Shown here in pieces: positions 34,408-42,836 of a DNA stretch of 45,866 bases. The stretch's first letter is position 1. Each line of letters opens with the position of its first letter. A program made the position numbers and the translations under genes. Below the pieces are notes generated by a model. The model saw only the letters and a program-made list of their open reading frames with translations, did no database searches and was not told the DNA's origin. The stretch lies in the NCBI GenBank assembly GCA_002320665.1, contig DCKO01000119.1:1-45866 (forward strand), read 5' to 3'. This DNA comes from Micavibrio sp. UBA1672 (GTDB lineage: Bacteria; Pseudomonadota; Alphaproteobacteria; Micavibrionales; Micavibrionaceae).

Positions 34408-34818
34408 GTGATTAAAACAAAACATTACTTTATAGCACTGATCGTTATATCCCTTTGCATGACCGGATGTTCCAGAAAAACAGATGTTAAGGAAGTGGGA
34501 GAAGGTATCTATGGTGTAACGGCATCATCCTATTTATCATCCGGTAGCAGAGCAGCCGCCTTTGAAGAGGCTCTGGAAATCGCCAAGGAATATTGCAAAG
34601 AAACCTTTAATCATGTGCCCTGGGTAACCAAGATCACGTACAGAAAATCAAGGCCGCAATCCAAGGCTGTCTTTACGGATATAGAATTTGTATGCTTAGA
34701 GGAGGGTGATCCGGAATTGGAAAGATTATCGAAGATAAAAGTAGAAATAGAAGATAAAACAAAAAAGTTACCTGATCCATTTGCCGGACTTTTTAAAGAT
34801 ACAAAACCCAAATATTAG
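34408..34818 (+). CDS. small lipoprotein between nuoD and nuoE
   Basis: A 136-aa secreted lipoprotein. A hydrophobic signal HYFIALIVISLCMTGC ends in lipobox MTGC with Cys21, the predicted lipidation site. The mature part begins SRKTDVKEVGEGIYGVTASS and contains a helix AAAFEEALEIAKEYC. That pattern is recurrent in small periplasmic proteins of proteobacteria (YGVTA...A...A..YC), with two cysteines that may pair. The start is GTG 34408 behind AAGGAAAT. An upstream palindrome CTTATTAATAAG (34371-34382) and TTGACG (34352) might mark an internal promoter. It has no known role in complex I; its target membrane is the inner or outer leaflet of the periplasm. Confidence 0.75.
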   Translation: MIKTKHYFIALIVISLCMTGCSRKTDVKEVGEGIYGVTASSYLSSGSRAAAFEEALEIAKEYCKETFNHVPWVTKITYRKSRPQSKAVFTDIEFVCLEEGDPELERLSKIKVEIEDKTKKLPDPFAGLFKDTKPKY

Positions 34819-34923
34819 TTTTTCAGCTGAAATTTTTAAAAACCTCCTCAAAATCGGTGCGCTAGGACTGGACTTTCCTTTAGGAACAGGACATTATGAG
34901 GGCAAATTATTCTCGGGATTACC

Positions 34924-35583
34924 ATGAAAAAACCTTTTGACTTACATGCTGACTACCAACCTGAAAGCTTTGTGTTTAACAAGGCATATCAGGGATTGGC
35001 TCAAGATGCGATAGCACGCTATCCGCAAGAGCGGCAGCAATCTGCTGTGATGCCGTTACTTGACCTTGCCCAAAGGCAAGTCGCCGAAGAGGGCGCGAAG
35101 GCTACACCTGTACATGGCGGCTGGATTCCGCGCGCGGCAATGGATCATATTGCAGAAGTTCTGGATATGCCAAAAGTCAAAGTCTATGAAGTTGCCAGTT
35201 TCTACTCCATGTATAACACCGCGCCAGTCGGGCAGCATCTCGTGCAGTTTTGCACAACGACCCCTTGCTGGCTGTGTGGTTCGGCAGATATTGTGAATGC
35301 CTGCAAGGATCATTTGGGAATTGGCATGGGTGAAACCACCAAAGATGGCAAGTTTAGTCTTATGGAAGTTGAATGCCTTGGTGCTTGCGTTAACGCGCCT
35401 ATGGTTCAAATCAATGACGATTACTATGAGGACTTAACTCCCGCCAGCATGGTTGAGGTTCTGGAGACATTAGCGCAAGGTCTGAAACCTGAAATCGGAT
35501 CACAAACTGGGCGCAAAGCATCCATGTCTGCCGCCGGGCCGACAACGCTAAAGGAAGAAGCCAAAAAGGCAAAGGTGGTTTAG
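34924..35583 (+). CDS. nuoE: NADH-quinone oxidoreductase subunit E
   Basis: The 24-kDa subunit of the NADH-dehydrogenase module, with the [2Fe-2S] cluster N1a. 219 aa. A thioredoxin-like fold carries ligands Cys110 and Cys115 (QFCTTTPCWLC) and Cys151 and Cys155 (VECLGACVNAP). The N-terminal helical part contains GGWIPRAAMDHIAEVL and YEVASFYSMYNT. A C-terminal extension of about 40 residues, rich in Ala and Lys, is common in alphaproteobacterial NuoE. The stop is three bases before the next small membrane protein gene. Confidence 0.97.
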   Translation: MKKPFDLHADYQPESFVFNKAYQGLAQDAIARYPQERQQSAVMPLLDLAQRQVAEEGAKATPVHGGWIPRAAMDHIAEVLDMPKVKVYEVASFYSMYNTAPVGQHLVQFCTTTPCWLCGSADIVNACKDHLGIGMGETTKDGKFSLMEVECLGACVNAPMVQINDDYYEDLTPASMVEVLETLAQGLKPEIGSQTGRKASMSAAGPTTLKEEAKKAKVV

Positions 35584-35586
35584 AAA

Positions 35587-35856
35587 ATGTACACAGAAGA
35601 ACCAACGGATTTACTGGCATTAAAAGTTTGGTGGGCAACCGTTTGGCGTGCTTTGCCTATATCTTTTGTTGCTGGGGCAGTCGTAGGCGCAATTATAGGC
35701 ATTATTGTAGCAATAATGGGCAGTAGTCCCGAAGCTGTTCAAGCACCAGCCGGCCTGGCGGGATTCCTGATTGGCATTTTTGTTATGGTGAAAGTTATTA
35801 AGCGCCTAATGACCAACGGATTTGGTGAGTACAGGCTTGCAGTTATCAAGAAATAA
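35587..35856 (+). CDS. small membrane protein between nuoE and nuoF
   Basis: An 89-aa protein with two hydrophobic segments: about 22-44 (ISFVAGAVVGAIIGIIVAIM) and 55-73 (LAGFLIGIFVMVKVI). The glycine-rich first helix suggests tight helix packing. N- and C-termini are polar (TEEPTDLLALKVWW; NGFGEYRLAVIKK). Tight spacing on both sides (3 and 14 bases) indicates co-expression with nuoE and nuoF. Small proteins at this spot occur in other alphaproteobacterial nuo operons, but I know of no function. It may help membrane anchoring or assembly. Confidence 0.75.
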   Translation: MYTEEPTDLLALKVWWATVWRALPISFVAGAVVGAIIGIIVAIMGSSPEAVQAPAGLAGFLIGIFVMVKVIKRLMTNGFGEYRLAVIKK

Positions 35857-35870
35857 GGATGATATCTTAG

Positions 35871-37148
35871 ATGCTCTCGGATAAGGATCGAATTTTTACG
35901 AATATTTACGGCTTCGAAGGTTCTGACCTGAAATCGGCTAAAAAGCGCGGTGACTGGAGTAAAACCGCTAGCTTTATCAAAAAGGATCGTGAGTGGATCA
36001 TCGAAGAAGTTAAAGCCTCTGGCCTGCGTGGTCGTGGCGGCGCTGGTTTCCCGACAGGCCTGAAATGGTCCTTTATGCCTAAAACGCTGGGCGAGCGCCC
36101 ACATTATCTTGTTATCAATGCGGATGAGTCCGAGCCGGGTACCTGTAAAGACCGCGATATCCTAAGAAATGAACCTCATAAGCTAATCGAAGGCGCATTG
36201 CTGGCTGGTTTTGCAATGGGCGCACACGCCGCATACATCTATGTGCGCGGTGAATTTTACAATGAGGGGTCTGCTCTCTGGAAGGCTATACACGAGGCCT
36301 ATGATGCAGGACTTTTGGGTAAGAACGCCGCCAAATCCGGCTGGGATTTTGATATCGTCGTCCACCGCGGCGCAGGTGCTTATATCTGCGGTGAAGAAAC
36401 CGCCCTCATTGAATCTATCGAAGGTAAAAAAGGCCAGCCCCGTAACAAGCCGCCATTTCCAGCCATGGCAGGGCTATATTCCTGCCCGACCACCGTGAAT
36501 AATGTTGAGACTATTGCAGTTGTGCCAACAATTTTGCGCCGCGGCGGTAAGTGGTTCTCCGGCTTAGGTCTGAATGAGAAAAACGCAGGTACGAAGCTTT
36601 TTTGTATTTCAGGGCATGTTAATAACCCATGTAATGTCGAGGAAGAAATGGGCATTCCACTTAAGGAGCTTATCGAAAAACATTGCGGCGGCGTGCGCGG
36701 CGGTTGGGATAATCTTTTGGCCGTAATTCCAGGCGGATCGTCCACACCGATGCTGCCCAAGGACATATGTGATACCATCCATATGGACTTTGACTCTCTG
36801 CGCGAGGTCGGCACAGGACTCGGTACAGCAGGTATAATCGTCATGGATAAATCTACCGATGTGATACAGGCCATTTGTAGACTTTCCCAATTCTACATGC
36901 ATGAAAGCTGCGGGCAATGTACACCATGCCGCGAGGGCACAGGATGGCTCTGGCGCGTGATGAAACGCATGGTGCAGGGCAATGCCACAGTCGAGGAAAT
37001 CGACATGCTCTTTGAGGTCACAAAAGAAATCGAAGGCCACACTATTTGCGCCCTAGGCGATGCCGCCGCTTGGCCAATACAGGGGCTCATCAAGCATTTC
37101 CGCCCCGAAATGGAGCGCCGCATCATGGAATACCGCAAGGCGGCCTAA
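35871..37148 (+). CDS. nuoF: NADH-quinone oxidoreductase subunit F
   Basis: The 51-kDa subunit, which binds NADH and FMN and carries cluster N3. 425 aa, full length. Landmarks: GLRGRGGAGFPTGLKWSF (FMN/NADH glycine-rich loop), NADESEPGTCKDRDI, GAGAYICGEETALIESIEG, and the [4Fe-4S] ligands in ESCGQCTPCREGTGWL plus the distal HTICALGDAAAWP Cys. It closes with IKHFRPEMERRIMEY. The last 60 bases have a decayed copy 480 bases downstream (37571-37613), flanking the GxxExxY gene. All catalytic residues are intact. Confidence 0.97.
   Translation: MLSDKDRIFTNIYGFEGSDLKSAKKRGDWSKTASFIKKDREWIIEEVKASGLRGRGGAGFPTGLKWSFMPKTLGERPHYLVINADESEPGTCKDRDILRNEPHKLIEGALLAGFAMGAHAAYIYVRGEFYNEGSALWKAIHEAYDAGLLGKNAAKSGWDFDIVVHRGAGAYICGEETALIESIEGKKGQPRNKPPFPAMAGLYSCPTTVNNVETIAVVPTILRRGGKWFSGLGLNEKNAGTKLFCISGHVNNPCNVEEEMGIPLKELIEKHCGGVRGGWDNLLAVIPGGSSTPMLPKDICDTIHMDFDSLREVGTGLGTAGIIVMDKSTDVIQAICRLSQFYMHESCGQCTPCREGTGWLWRVMKRMVQGNATVEEIDMLFEVTKEIEGHTICALGDAAAWPIQGLIKHFRPEMERRIMEYRKAA
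37088..37130 (+). repeat. nuoF 3'-end direct repeat, functional copy
   Basis: A 43-base segment encoding IKHFRPEMERRIME at the end of nuoF. It matches 37571-37613 at 38 of 43 positions in the same orientation. Four of the five differences are silent. Confidence 0.85.
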
Positions 37149-37162
37149 AGGATAGCTTATTT

Positions 37163-37552
37163 ATGGATAATACTAATCTTGTTGAATCAGTAATTAGAGA
37201 TGTAAAGCACTGCGCTGTCGAAGTGTATAACGAAGTCGGCAGGGAGAGTTATGAGAACATTTATGGCGCATGTCTGGAGAAAGAATTCGGGTATCAGGGA
37301 ATAAAATATCTAGCGGTCGCCTCTATGCCCTTTTTTTATAAGGGCGACAGGATAAATGGATTAGAAATTAACCCTGTCTGGGTCGTAGAAAATACTTTAT
37401 TGGTAAAGATTGACTGCTTTATTGATATGAAAAGAAATATTAATGAGATTGTAGAAAATCAAATTAGATTTACTGGCCATAACCATGCACTACTCATAAA
37501 TTTTTCAACCTCGGGAAGCAGCAATCTTTTCACACGTGTTGATCTAAGGTAA
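37163..37552 (+). CDS. GxxExxY-like protein
   Basis: A 129-aa protein resembling the GxxExxY family. It shows the N-terminal helix VIRDVKHCAVEVYNEVG, an ESYENIY motif (Glu31, Tyr34), a beta segment with FYKGDRINGLEINPVWVVENTLLVKID, quoted by its landmarks FYKGDRI and VVENTLLVKID, and the ending ALLINFSTSGSSNLFTRVDLR. The canonical Gly of the motif is shifted, so this is a divergent member. The fold is nuclease-like, but the function of these proteins is unsettled. Start ATG 37163 has AAGGAT eleven bases upstream. It lies between two copies of the nuoF end, which suggests it arrived as a small insertion. Confidence 0.75.
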   Translation: MDNTNLVESVIRDVKHCAVEVYNEVGRESYENIYGACLEKEFGYQGIKYLAVASMPFFYKGDRINGLEINPVWVVENTLLVKIDCFIDMKRNINEIVENQIRFTGHNHALLINFSTSGSSNLFTRVDLR

Positions 37553-37570
37553 CCGATAAATTCAGAGGGG

Positions 37571-37613
37571 CATCAAACATTTCCGCCTCGAAATGGAGCG
37601 ACGGATCATGGAG
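37571..37613 (+). repeat. decayed duplicate of the nuoF 3' end
   Basis: Reads GIKHFRLEMERRIME then TAG in the nuoF-like frame; matches nuoF 37088-37130 at 38 of 43 bases. Three of the five nearby nuoF codons for YRKAA are absent. It directly abuts the stop of the leftward Nudix-like gene (37618). Confidence 0.85.
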
Positions 37614-37617
37614 TAGC

Positions 37618-38592
37618 TTAAAAGTTATCGCATTCAGGTAATGTCCCGCCATCCGGTGCAGGTGGTGTCAAAGTAACTTCTGTAGCCATCGCATTTTCCA
37701 GATAAGGCCGCATCGGCACAGAGGCTTGGTTCTCAATGAAGTCTGGCGTAAGCATTTGCGCGCGCGTGAAGGTTTGAACAGGGCGTTGAAATTCTTCAGG
37801 ATCAACAAACATTAATTGCGTACCGGCTTCAAAATTGACAATCACCGAACTAAGTAAATTTACATTGGCAGTTTTATCACTATCTGAAACAATAGTCATA
37901 GCGGTGAGCGGATCTTGATTAGGAAACTTGATAGTGACTTCTTCCAGATAATCCATATCCCGCATATCGGGTTTTGCAGACTTTGGAATAATATTAATTT
38001 CCCAATTTCTTTTATCTTCCGGCAATTGCTGACGTATATTATCTATTTGTCCCAATTTGGCTCTGGCTAGGTCCTCAAAAAAAGCATTTTGTTCCTCGGG
38101 AGTTTCAAAGAGCCCCGGCAAGAATTCATCAGACTCGATCACAACCAAAGAAAGCTTTTGTTGCTCTTCATCAACAACCAGAATACCTGTTTCTTCAACC
38201 AGTTCCGTTAATAATGTTCTCAAGGGGTGTTCATCAGATAAGCCACTGGCCTGTGCCATCCGTCCCGTACTTGGCCCGGCTGTCTTCTCAAAAAGAATTG
38301 TTTGTGGTTCATCTTCACCAATTTGCACTGAAACAATCCCTCCAGCTCCGATCATACGAAGATTATCTGCAACACCTAATTCCGTGCGCTTATCCGGATT
38401 ATCCCAGTCCTTGCGAAAAAATGCACCAGTCGCCTCGGCATTATCCTGTTTTTGAGCAACAATAGAACCATCAGCAGCAATATCAATTTGATATCCGCTC
38501 TTATCTTGCGTCAATCGTCCAGTCAGAAAAAAACTGTCTTTTGAATCATCAGAATTAGCCAGAATTTCTGCATTATTTGTTGGAAGTGCCAT
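37618..38592 (-). CDS. large protein with a Nudix-box-like motif
   Basis: A 324-aa soluble acidic protein. Residues 121-137 read EHPLRTLLTELVEETGI, close to the Nudix box E-x7-R-E-U-x-E-E-x-G-U with Thr129 in place of the Arg. The upstream Gly is two residues off the canonical spacing. The flanking region (GAGGIVSVQIGEDEPQTILFEKTAG before; LVVIESDEFLPGLFETPEEQ after) fits a Nudix fold. The C-terminal 130 residues match nothing I know. Metal-binding glutamates are kept, so hydrolysis of a nucleoside-diphosphate compound is possible. It is leftward, opposite to nuo, within the insertion zone between nuoF and nuoG, and ends at the decayed nuoF repeat. Confidence 0.72.
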   Translation of the reverse strand: MALPTNNAEILANSDDSKDSFFLTGRLTQDKSGYQIDIAADGSIVAQKQDNAEATGAFFRKDWDNPDKRTELGVADNLRMIGAGGIVSVQIGEDEPQTILFEKTAGPSTGRMAQASGLSDEHPLRTLLTELVEETGILVVDEEQQKLSLVVIESDEFLPGLFETPEEQNAFFEDLARAKLGQIDNIRQQLPEDKRNWEINIIPKSAKPDMRDMDYLEEVTIKFPNQDPLTAMTIVSDSDKTANVNLLSSVIVNFEAGTQLMFVDPEEFQRPVQTFTRAQMLTPDFIENQASVPMRPYLENAMATEVTLTPPAPDGGTLPECDNF

Positions 38593-38699
38593 ATTATTCG
38601 CCCGTTTATCATTACTAAACCCGCACTGCTTGTACTCTTCGCAAGAGGGAATGTCAATTTTACTTGTATTTATATGAATATTTTCCTGTGGTGTCCGCT

Positions 38700-39038
38700 A
38701 TGAGCAAAGGTTGGACAGAAGGATGACGGAAAAAGCAGGCGGAGACAATCCGAAAAAACCGTCCGTGGGAAAAATAAACCGGACCAAAAACTACGAAAGG
38801 TAAAGGACGTTCGAGCATGAACGCGCTCAAGCACGGCGGTCGTAGTCACAAAATGGAATATGTGCGCCAGATGCTAAGGCTAAATGCCGAGCTCATAAAA
38901 ATGACAAGGCTTTGGCATAAATCCGAGAAATATATCGACATAAGGCTAGCTCTCAAACAAAAAAGCCTTACAAACGAACTAGAGGAATTTATGCGCTCTT
39001 CTTCAAGGTACTTTCGAAATAAATTGCTGCATTTTTGA
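38700..39038 (+). pseudogene. pseudogene of the TGPK...NALKHG small protein
   Basis: One continuous frame from ATG 38700 reads MSKGWTEG, stop (TGA 38724), RKKQAETIRKNRPWEK, stop (TAA 38775), TGPKTTKGKGRSSMNALKHG and onward. It aligns without gaps to the intact protein at 2422-2637 (WTPERRKRQAEMI, RPWEQSTGPKS, NAQKHGAYS). Both stops fall where the relative has Arg and Ser, as expected from CGA-to-TGA and TCA-to-TAA changes. An ATG at 38817 restarts inside the motif but would give only the tail. The 3' end runs 50 bases into the convergent purQ gene, so the original end was probably earlier. Confidence 0.8.
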
Positions 39039-39813
39039 AAATCGCCAGCCCATCAGATTCTTCCGGCACTTCCTGCCCGCCGCGCTGCGCGGCATCCTTT
39101 ACTTCCATATAATCATCGCGCTGCCATGTGAACATACCGCGCTCTGGGTGGGGCATCATCACAAGCACCTTACCGCTCTCATCCGTAATCGCGGCAATGT
39201 CGCCAACAGACCCGTTCGGGTTATAAGGGAATTCCTCATTAGCAGGCTGACCCTCAGGTGTAACATAATGGAATGCAATCTGCTTATTAGCCTTAAGCTT
39301 CGCCAGCGTCGTATCTTCCATCATAAATCGCCCCTCACCATGCGCCACAGGGATATGCATGCTCTCAATCCCACTCAGCCAAGGCGAGTTATTCTCCGCC
39401 ACCTTTAGATCAATCCAGCGACACTGATAACGGGCGCTCTTATTATACGTCACCGCAATATCCCGTTTGCCGTATGCCTTATCAAAGGCAGGCACAAGAC
39501 CAAGGTTCGTGAGGATCTGACAACCATTGCAAATCCCCAGAGTTAGCGTATCGCGCTCCACGAATGCCTTAAGATTATCCCAAAGAGCCAGCTTCATCTT
39601 CTGTGCAAAAGCATTGCCTGATCCCGTATCATCACCGTATGAAAACCCGCCCGGCACGCACAAAACCTGATAGGCCTCCAGCATTTTCGGACTATCAATC
39701 ACATCATTGATATGGACAATATCACCATCCAGCCCGACATGCCGGAACGCGAAGAGCGTTTCCTCCTCACAATTCAATCCGTAACCACTTAAAACTATAA
39801 CCTGCGCACTCAT
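38989..39813 (-). CDS. purQ: phosphoribosylformylglycinamidine synthase, glutaminase subunit
   Basis: Supplies ammonia from glutamine to PurL in step 4 of purine synthesis. 274 aa, longer than the common 220-230. Class I amidotransferase motifs: VLSGYGLNCEEETLFAF, VPGGFSYGDDTGSG, the nucleophile elbow TLGICNGCQIL with catalytic Cys, AHGEGRF and the His-Glu dyad in MMPHPERGMF. The extra length is a tail after HPERGMF (about 40 residues, EVPEESDGLAIFKNAAIYF). It lies three bases downstream of purL on the same strand, forming a two-gene operon. Its 3' end overlaps the convergent pseudogene. Confidence 0.95.
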   Translation of the reverse strand: MSAQVIVLSGYGLNCEEETLFAFRHVGLDGDIVHINDVIDSPKMLEAYQVLCVPGGFSYGDDTGSGNAFAQKMKLALWDNLKAFVERDTLTLGICNGCQILTNLGLVPAFDKAYGKRDIAVTYNKSARYQCRWIDLKVAENNSPWLSGIESMHIPVAHGEGRFMMEDTTLAKLKANKQIAFHYVTPEGQPANEEFPYNPNGSVGDIAAITDESGKVLVMMPHPERGMFTWQRDDYMEVKDAAQRGGQEVPEESDGLAIFKNAAIYFESTLKKSA

Positions 39814-39816
39814 GCT

Positions 39817-42720
39817 CTAATAACCCTTAAATGTATTCTTATACGCCGCTTCCAGTTCCTTGACCTTAAGGCTCGCCACATCGCGTATCATCAGATTTTC
39901 ACTATAGCTCACAGAGCCGATATAATGGCACTGCTCAAAGCCTTTAAAGTTCTTCTCGAAAGCCTTCTTATTCTGCGGCGCAACGCTCACGAGTATCCGG
40001 CCCGTACTCTCGGAGAACAGCATCTTATCGGCTGCCAGGTCAAAGCCTGATAAATCAATCTCCATGCCTACTTGCGCGGCAATCGCTTTCTTCGCCAATC
40101 CCGCCGCCAGTCCGCCATAACCCAGCGCATAAGCCGAGGCTATCAAACGGTCACGGCTCGCCCGCGCATATAGCTTATAAAGCCGTAAATTCTGATGCGC
40201 ATCTGTCTCGGGAACGTTATTCCCCAAAACCCCGTTCATGTCATAATACTCGCACGCGCCAAGCTCATCCTTCGTTTCGCCTAGCAGATAGACCAGATCA
40301 CCTTCCGCCTTAGGGGCTAGGGATATTGCATGCTGTACATGCGGGATCACACCAATAGAGGACACCAGCAAAGTCGGCGGCACGGATATCTTGACCGCCT
40401 TGCCATCCTTATCATAGCCCTTAAAGTCATTGAACATGCTGTCCTTACCAGAAATAAACGGAGTCTCGTACTTTACCGCCATCTCGTAAATCGCTTCCAC
40501 GGAGCGTTTCAGTTGCCCCAAACGTTCCGGCTCGTCCGATGAGCACCAGCAAAAATTATCCAGCAGGGCAAGTTGTGTAAAATCAACACCTGCTGCCACA
40601 GCATTCCGCACCGCCATATCCAGAGACGCCGCTGCCATAGCGCCAGCGTCAATATCGCTATAACGTGGGAACAACCCTTGCGATAAAACCACACCTTTAG
40701 GCGAGGACAGAACAGGGCGGGTAATAGAGGTTTCTGCATAGACACGGCCCTTACCTTGCAACGGCCCAAGAACTGCGGAACCTTGCACATTATGATCATA
40801 TTGCATAGAGATAAACTCCTTGGAAGCAACATTAGGGCGCGCCAGAAGCTTGGCAAAAACCTCATTATAATCCTTCGGCGTATCCAGATTTGGCTCTTTC
40901 TCACCGCCGCGCGTAAAGGTTGTCTTGAGCGGCGTTTCAGGATTCCCGTCATGTAAGAAATCCATCTCCAAATCGAGAATAGTCTCTCCATCCCATGAAA
41001 TCACCGCGCGCCCTGAGTCTGTATAGGTGCCGACTACAGTCGCCTCAACCCCGCGCTTGGCAAGATGCTTGATGAGCTTGTCTATATTCTTTTCCGGCAC
41101 AGCCAGCGTCATGCGTTCCTGAGATTCGGATATCCAGATTTCCCACGGCGACATCCCCGGATATTTCAGCGGCACTTTCTCAAGCTCTACATGAAAGCCA
41201 CCGGATTGTTCCGCCATCTCGCCCACAGAAGACGATAATCCGCCCGCGCCATTATCCGTAATCGCGCTATACCAGCCCAGATCACGGATTTCCTTGATAA
41301 TAGCATCGGAGAGCTTTTTCTGTGTGATCGGATCGCCAATCTGCACAGCCGTTGCCGGAGAGCCTTCATCCAGCGCCACAGATGAAAACGTCGCGCCGTG
41401 AATCCCATCCTGACCAACACGCCCGCCAACCATCACAATCTTATCACCAGCATTGGCTTTTTTCTTGTGACCCGGCTTGCCGTTAATCTCGCGCGGGATC
41501 AGGCCGATTGTACCGACAAAAACCAAGGGCTTGCCGACAAAGCGATCATCAAAAACCACAAAACCTTGCGGGGTTGGAATGCCGGAGCAATTCCCGCCCG
41601 ACTCAACGCCAGCCACCACGCCATGCATAATTGTAGCCGGAGAGAGAATAGGGTTCATACATTTCGCATCACGGAAATATTGAGGGTTACTACGCGGATC
41701 AGCAAGGCAAAACCCATAGCGGTTAATCACGGGCTTCGCGCCCTGACCAAAACCTATACAGTCGCGGTTCACACCCACAATCCCCGTAATCGCCCCACCA
41801 AACGGATCAAGCGCAGAAGGCGAGTTATGAGTCTCGACCTTATCTGTAATCAGGTAGTCCTCATCAAAAATAATCCCGCCAGCATTATCCGAGAACACAG
41901 AAACGCAAATATCACGCTCGCCTTTTTTCTCTCGGATTTCCTTGGTGGCGCGTTTGATGTAATGCTTGTAGAGGCCGTCTTTAACCTCATCAATCGGTGA
42001 GGCAAAAATCGTATGCTTGCAATGCTCCGACCAAGTTTGTGCAAGGGTCTCAATTTCGATATCAGTCGCCGCACGGCCTTCCTTTTTGAAATATGTTTGA
42101 ATAGCCTTCATATAAAGAAGTGACAATCCCAAAGGACCACGGCGTGATCCGTCAAGATTTTCAATACCGCTCTTGCCGATTTCTTCTAATTCTTTATCCG
42201 AGATATTCAGGTCAATTTTATCAGCCGAGACATTTTTATTCTCCAGCTTGACCTTCGGCACGATCACATCCATCCCGCCGTCTTTTTTGAAAGTGGCATT
42301 GTCTTTGATAGAGCTACGCTGGATCAGTTTATTGGAAAGACTTTCTGCCAAAGCTTCAATATCGCTCTTTTTGACCTTGCCGGAAATCAGGTATAGCCGC
42401 GAGGAATATACTTCCGCATGATTATCATTGGAACACAGCGCCAGAAGCTCAGCAGCCGTATGTCCGATATTATCCGTCACACCGGGCAGGAATCCGATCT
42501 CTAGCGCCCAGTCAAAATCCTTAGGCGTCTGGTTAACTTTCTGCGTCACTGGATTGCCCAAGGCACTCTGGAATATATCATTAGCGGCTGTTTCATTTTC
42601 CGATGTGTAAACATCCACAACCCGAACATTTACTTTTTTCCCAAGCCCATCCATGATTTTTTCAATTTCAAGGCCGCGCCCATCATCTTTATGGGCTAGA
42701 ATTTCAATCCGATACGTCAT
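39817..42720 (-). CDS. purL: phosphoribosylformylglycinamidine synthase, large PurSL-type synthetase subunit
   Basis: Converts FGAR, ATP and ammonia to FGAM. 967 aa, much longer than the common small PurL (about 730). The N-terminal 160 residues look like a PurS-type part (ILAHKDDGRGLEIEKIMDGL; VYTSENETAANDIF). The first AIRS domain begins after QTWSEHCKHTIFASPID, followed by VETHNSPSALDPFGGAITGI. The canonical ETHNHPS is changed to ETHNSPS, a variant I associate with this longer PurL class. The second half contains the repeat synthetase domain (QGSAVLGPLQGKGRVYAE; ISGKDSMFNDF; LLGETKDELGACEYY). No separate purS is visible. It is divergent from nuoG. Confidence 0.94.
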   Translation of the reverse strand: MTYRIEILAHKDDGRGLEIEKIMDGLGKKVNVRVVDVYTSENETAANDIFQSALGNPVTQKVNQTPKDFDWALEIGFLPGVTDNIGHTAAELLALCSNDNHAEVYSSRLYLISGKVKKSDIEALAESLSNKLIQRSSIKDNATFKKDGGMDVIVPKVKLENKNVSADKIDLNISDKELEEIGKSGIENLDGSRRGPLGLSLLYMKAIQTYFKKEGRAATDIEIETLAQTWSEHCKHTIFASPIDEVKDGLYKHYIKRATKEIREKKGERDICVSVFSDNAGGIIFDEDYLITDKVETHNSPSALDPFGGAITGIVGVNRDCIGFGQGAKPVINRYGFCLADPRSNPQYFRDAKCMNPILSPATIMHGVVAGVESGGNCSGIPTPQGFVVFDDRFVGKPLVFVGTIGLIPREINGKPGHKKKANAGDKIVMVGGRVGQDGIHGATFSSVALDEGSPATAVQIGDPITQKKLSDAIIKEIRDLGWYSAITDNGAGGLSSSVGEMAEQSGGFHVELEKVPLKYPGMSPWEIWISESQERMTLAVPEKNIDKLIKHLAKRGVEATVVGTYTDSGRAVISWDGETILDLEMDFLHDGNPETPLKTTFTRGGEKEPNLDTPKDYNEVFAKLLARPNVASKEFISMQYDHNVQGSAVLGPLQGKGRVYAETSITRPVLSSPKGVVLSQGLFPRYSDIDAGAMAAASLDMAVRNAVAAGVDFTQLALLDNFCWCSSDEPERLGQLKRSVEAIYEMAVKYETPFISGKDSMFNDFKGYDKDGKAVKISVPPTLLVSSIGVIPHVQHAISLAPKAEGDLVYLLGETKDELGACEYYDMNGVLGNNVPETDAHQNLRLYKLYARASRDRLIASAYALGYGGLAAGLAKKAIAAQVGMEIDLSGFDLAADKMLFSESTGRILVSVAPQNKKAFEKNFKGFEQCHYIGSVSYSENLMIRDVASLKVKELEAAYKNTFKGY

Positions 42721-42836
42721 ATAGTGGCAACTTACCTGTTGATCTTGCTTGCACGGCAGATTAAATAGTAGTCCGTAAAATATTTCAATACTCTAATCTT
42801 ACGCGAGAGTAAAAAAAGCGAAAGTAAAGACAAAAC

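Noticed and set aside
42780..42815. TACTCT...AGAGTA arms upstream of nuoG as an operator
   Set aside because: Six-base arms with an 11-base spacer, no second copy and no adjacent regulator.
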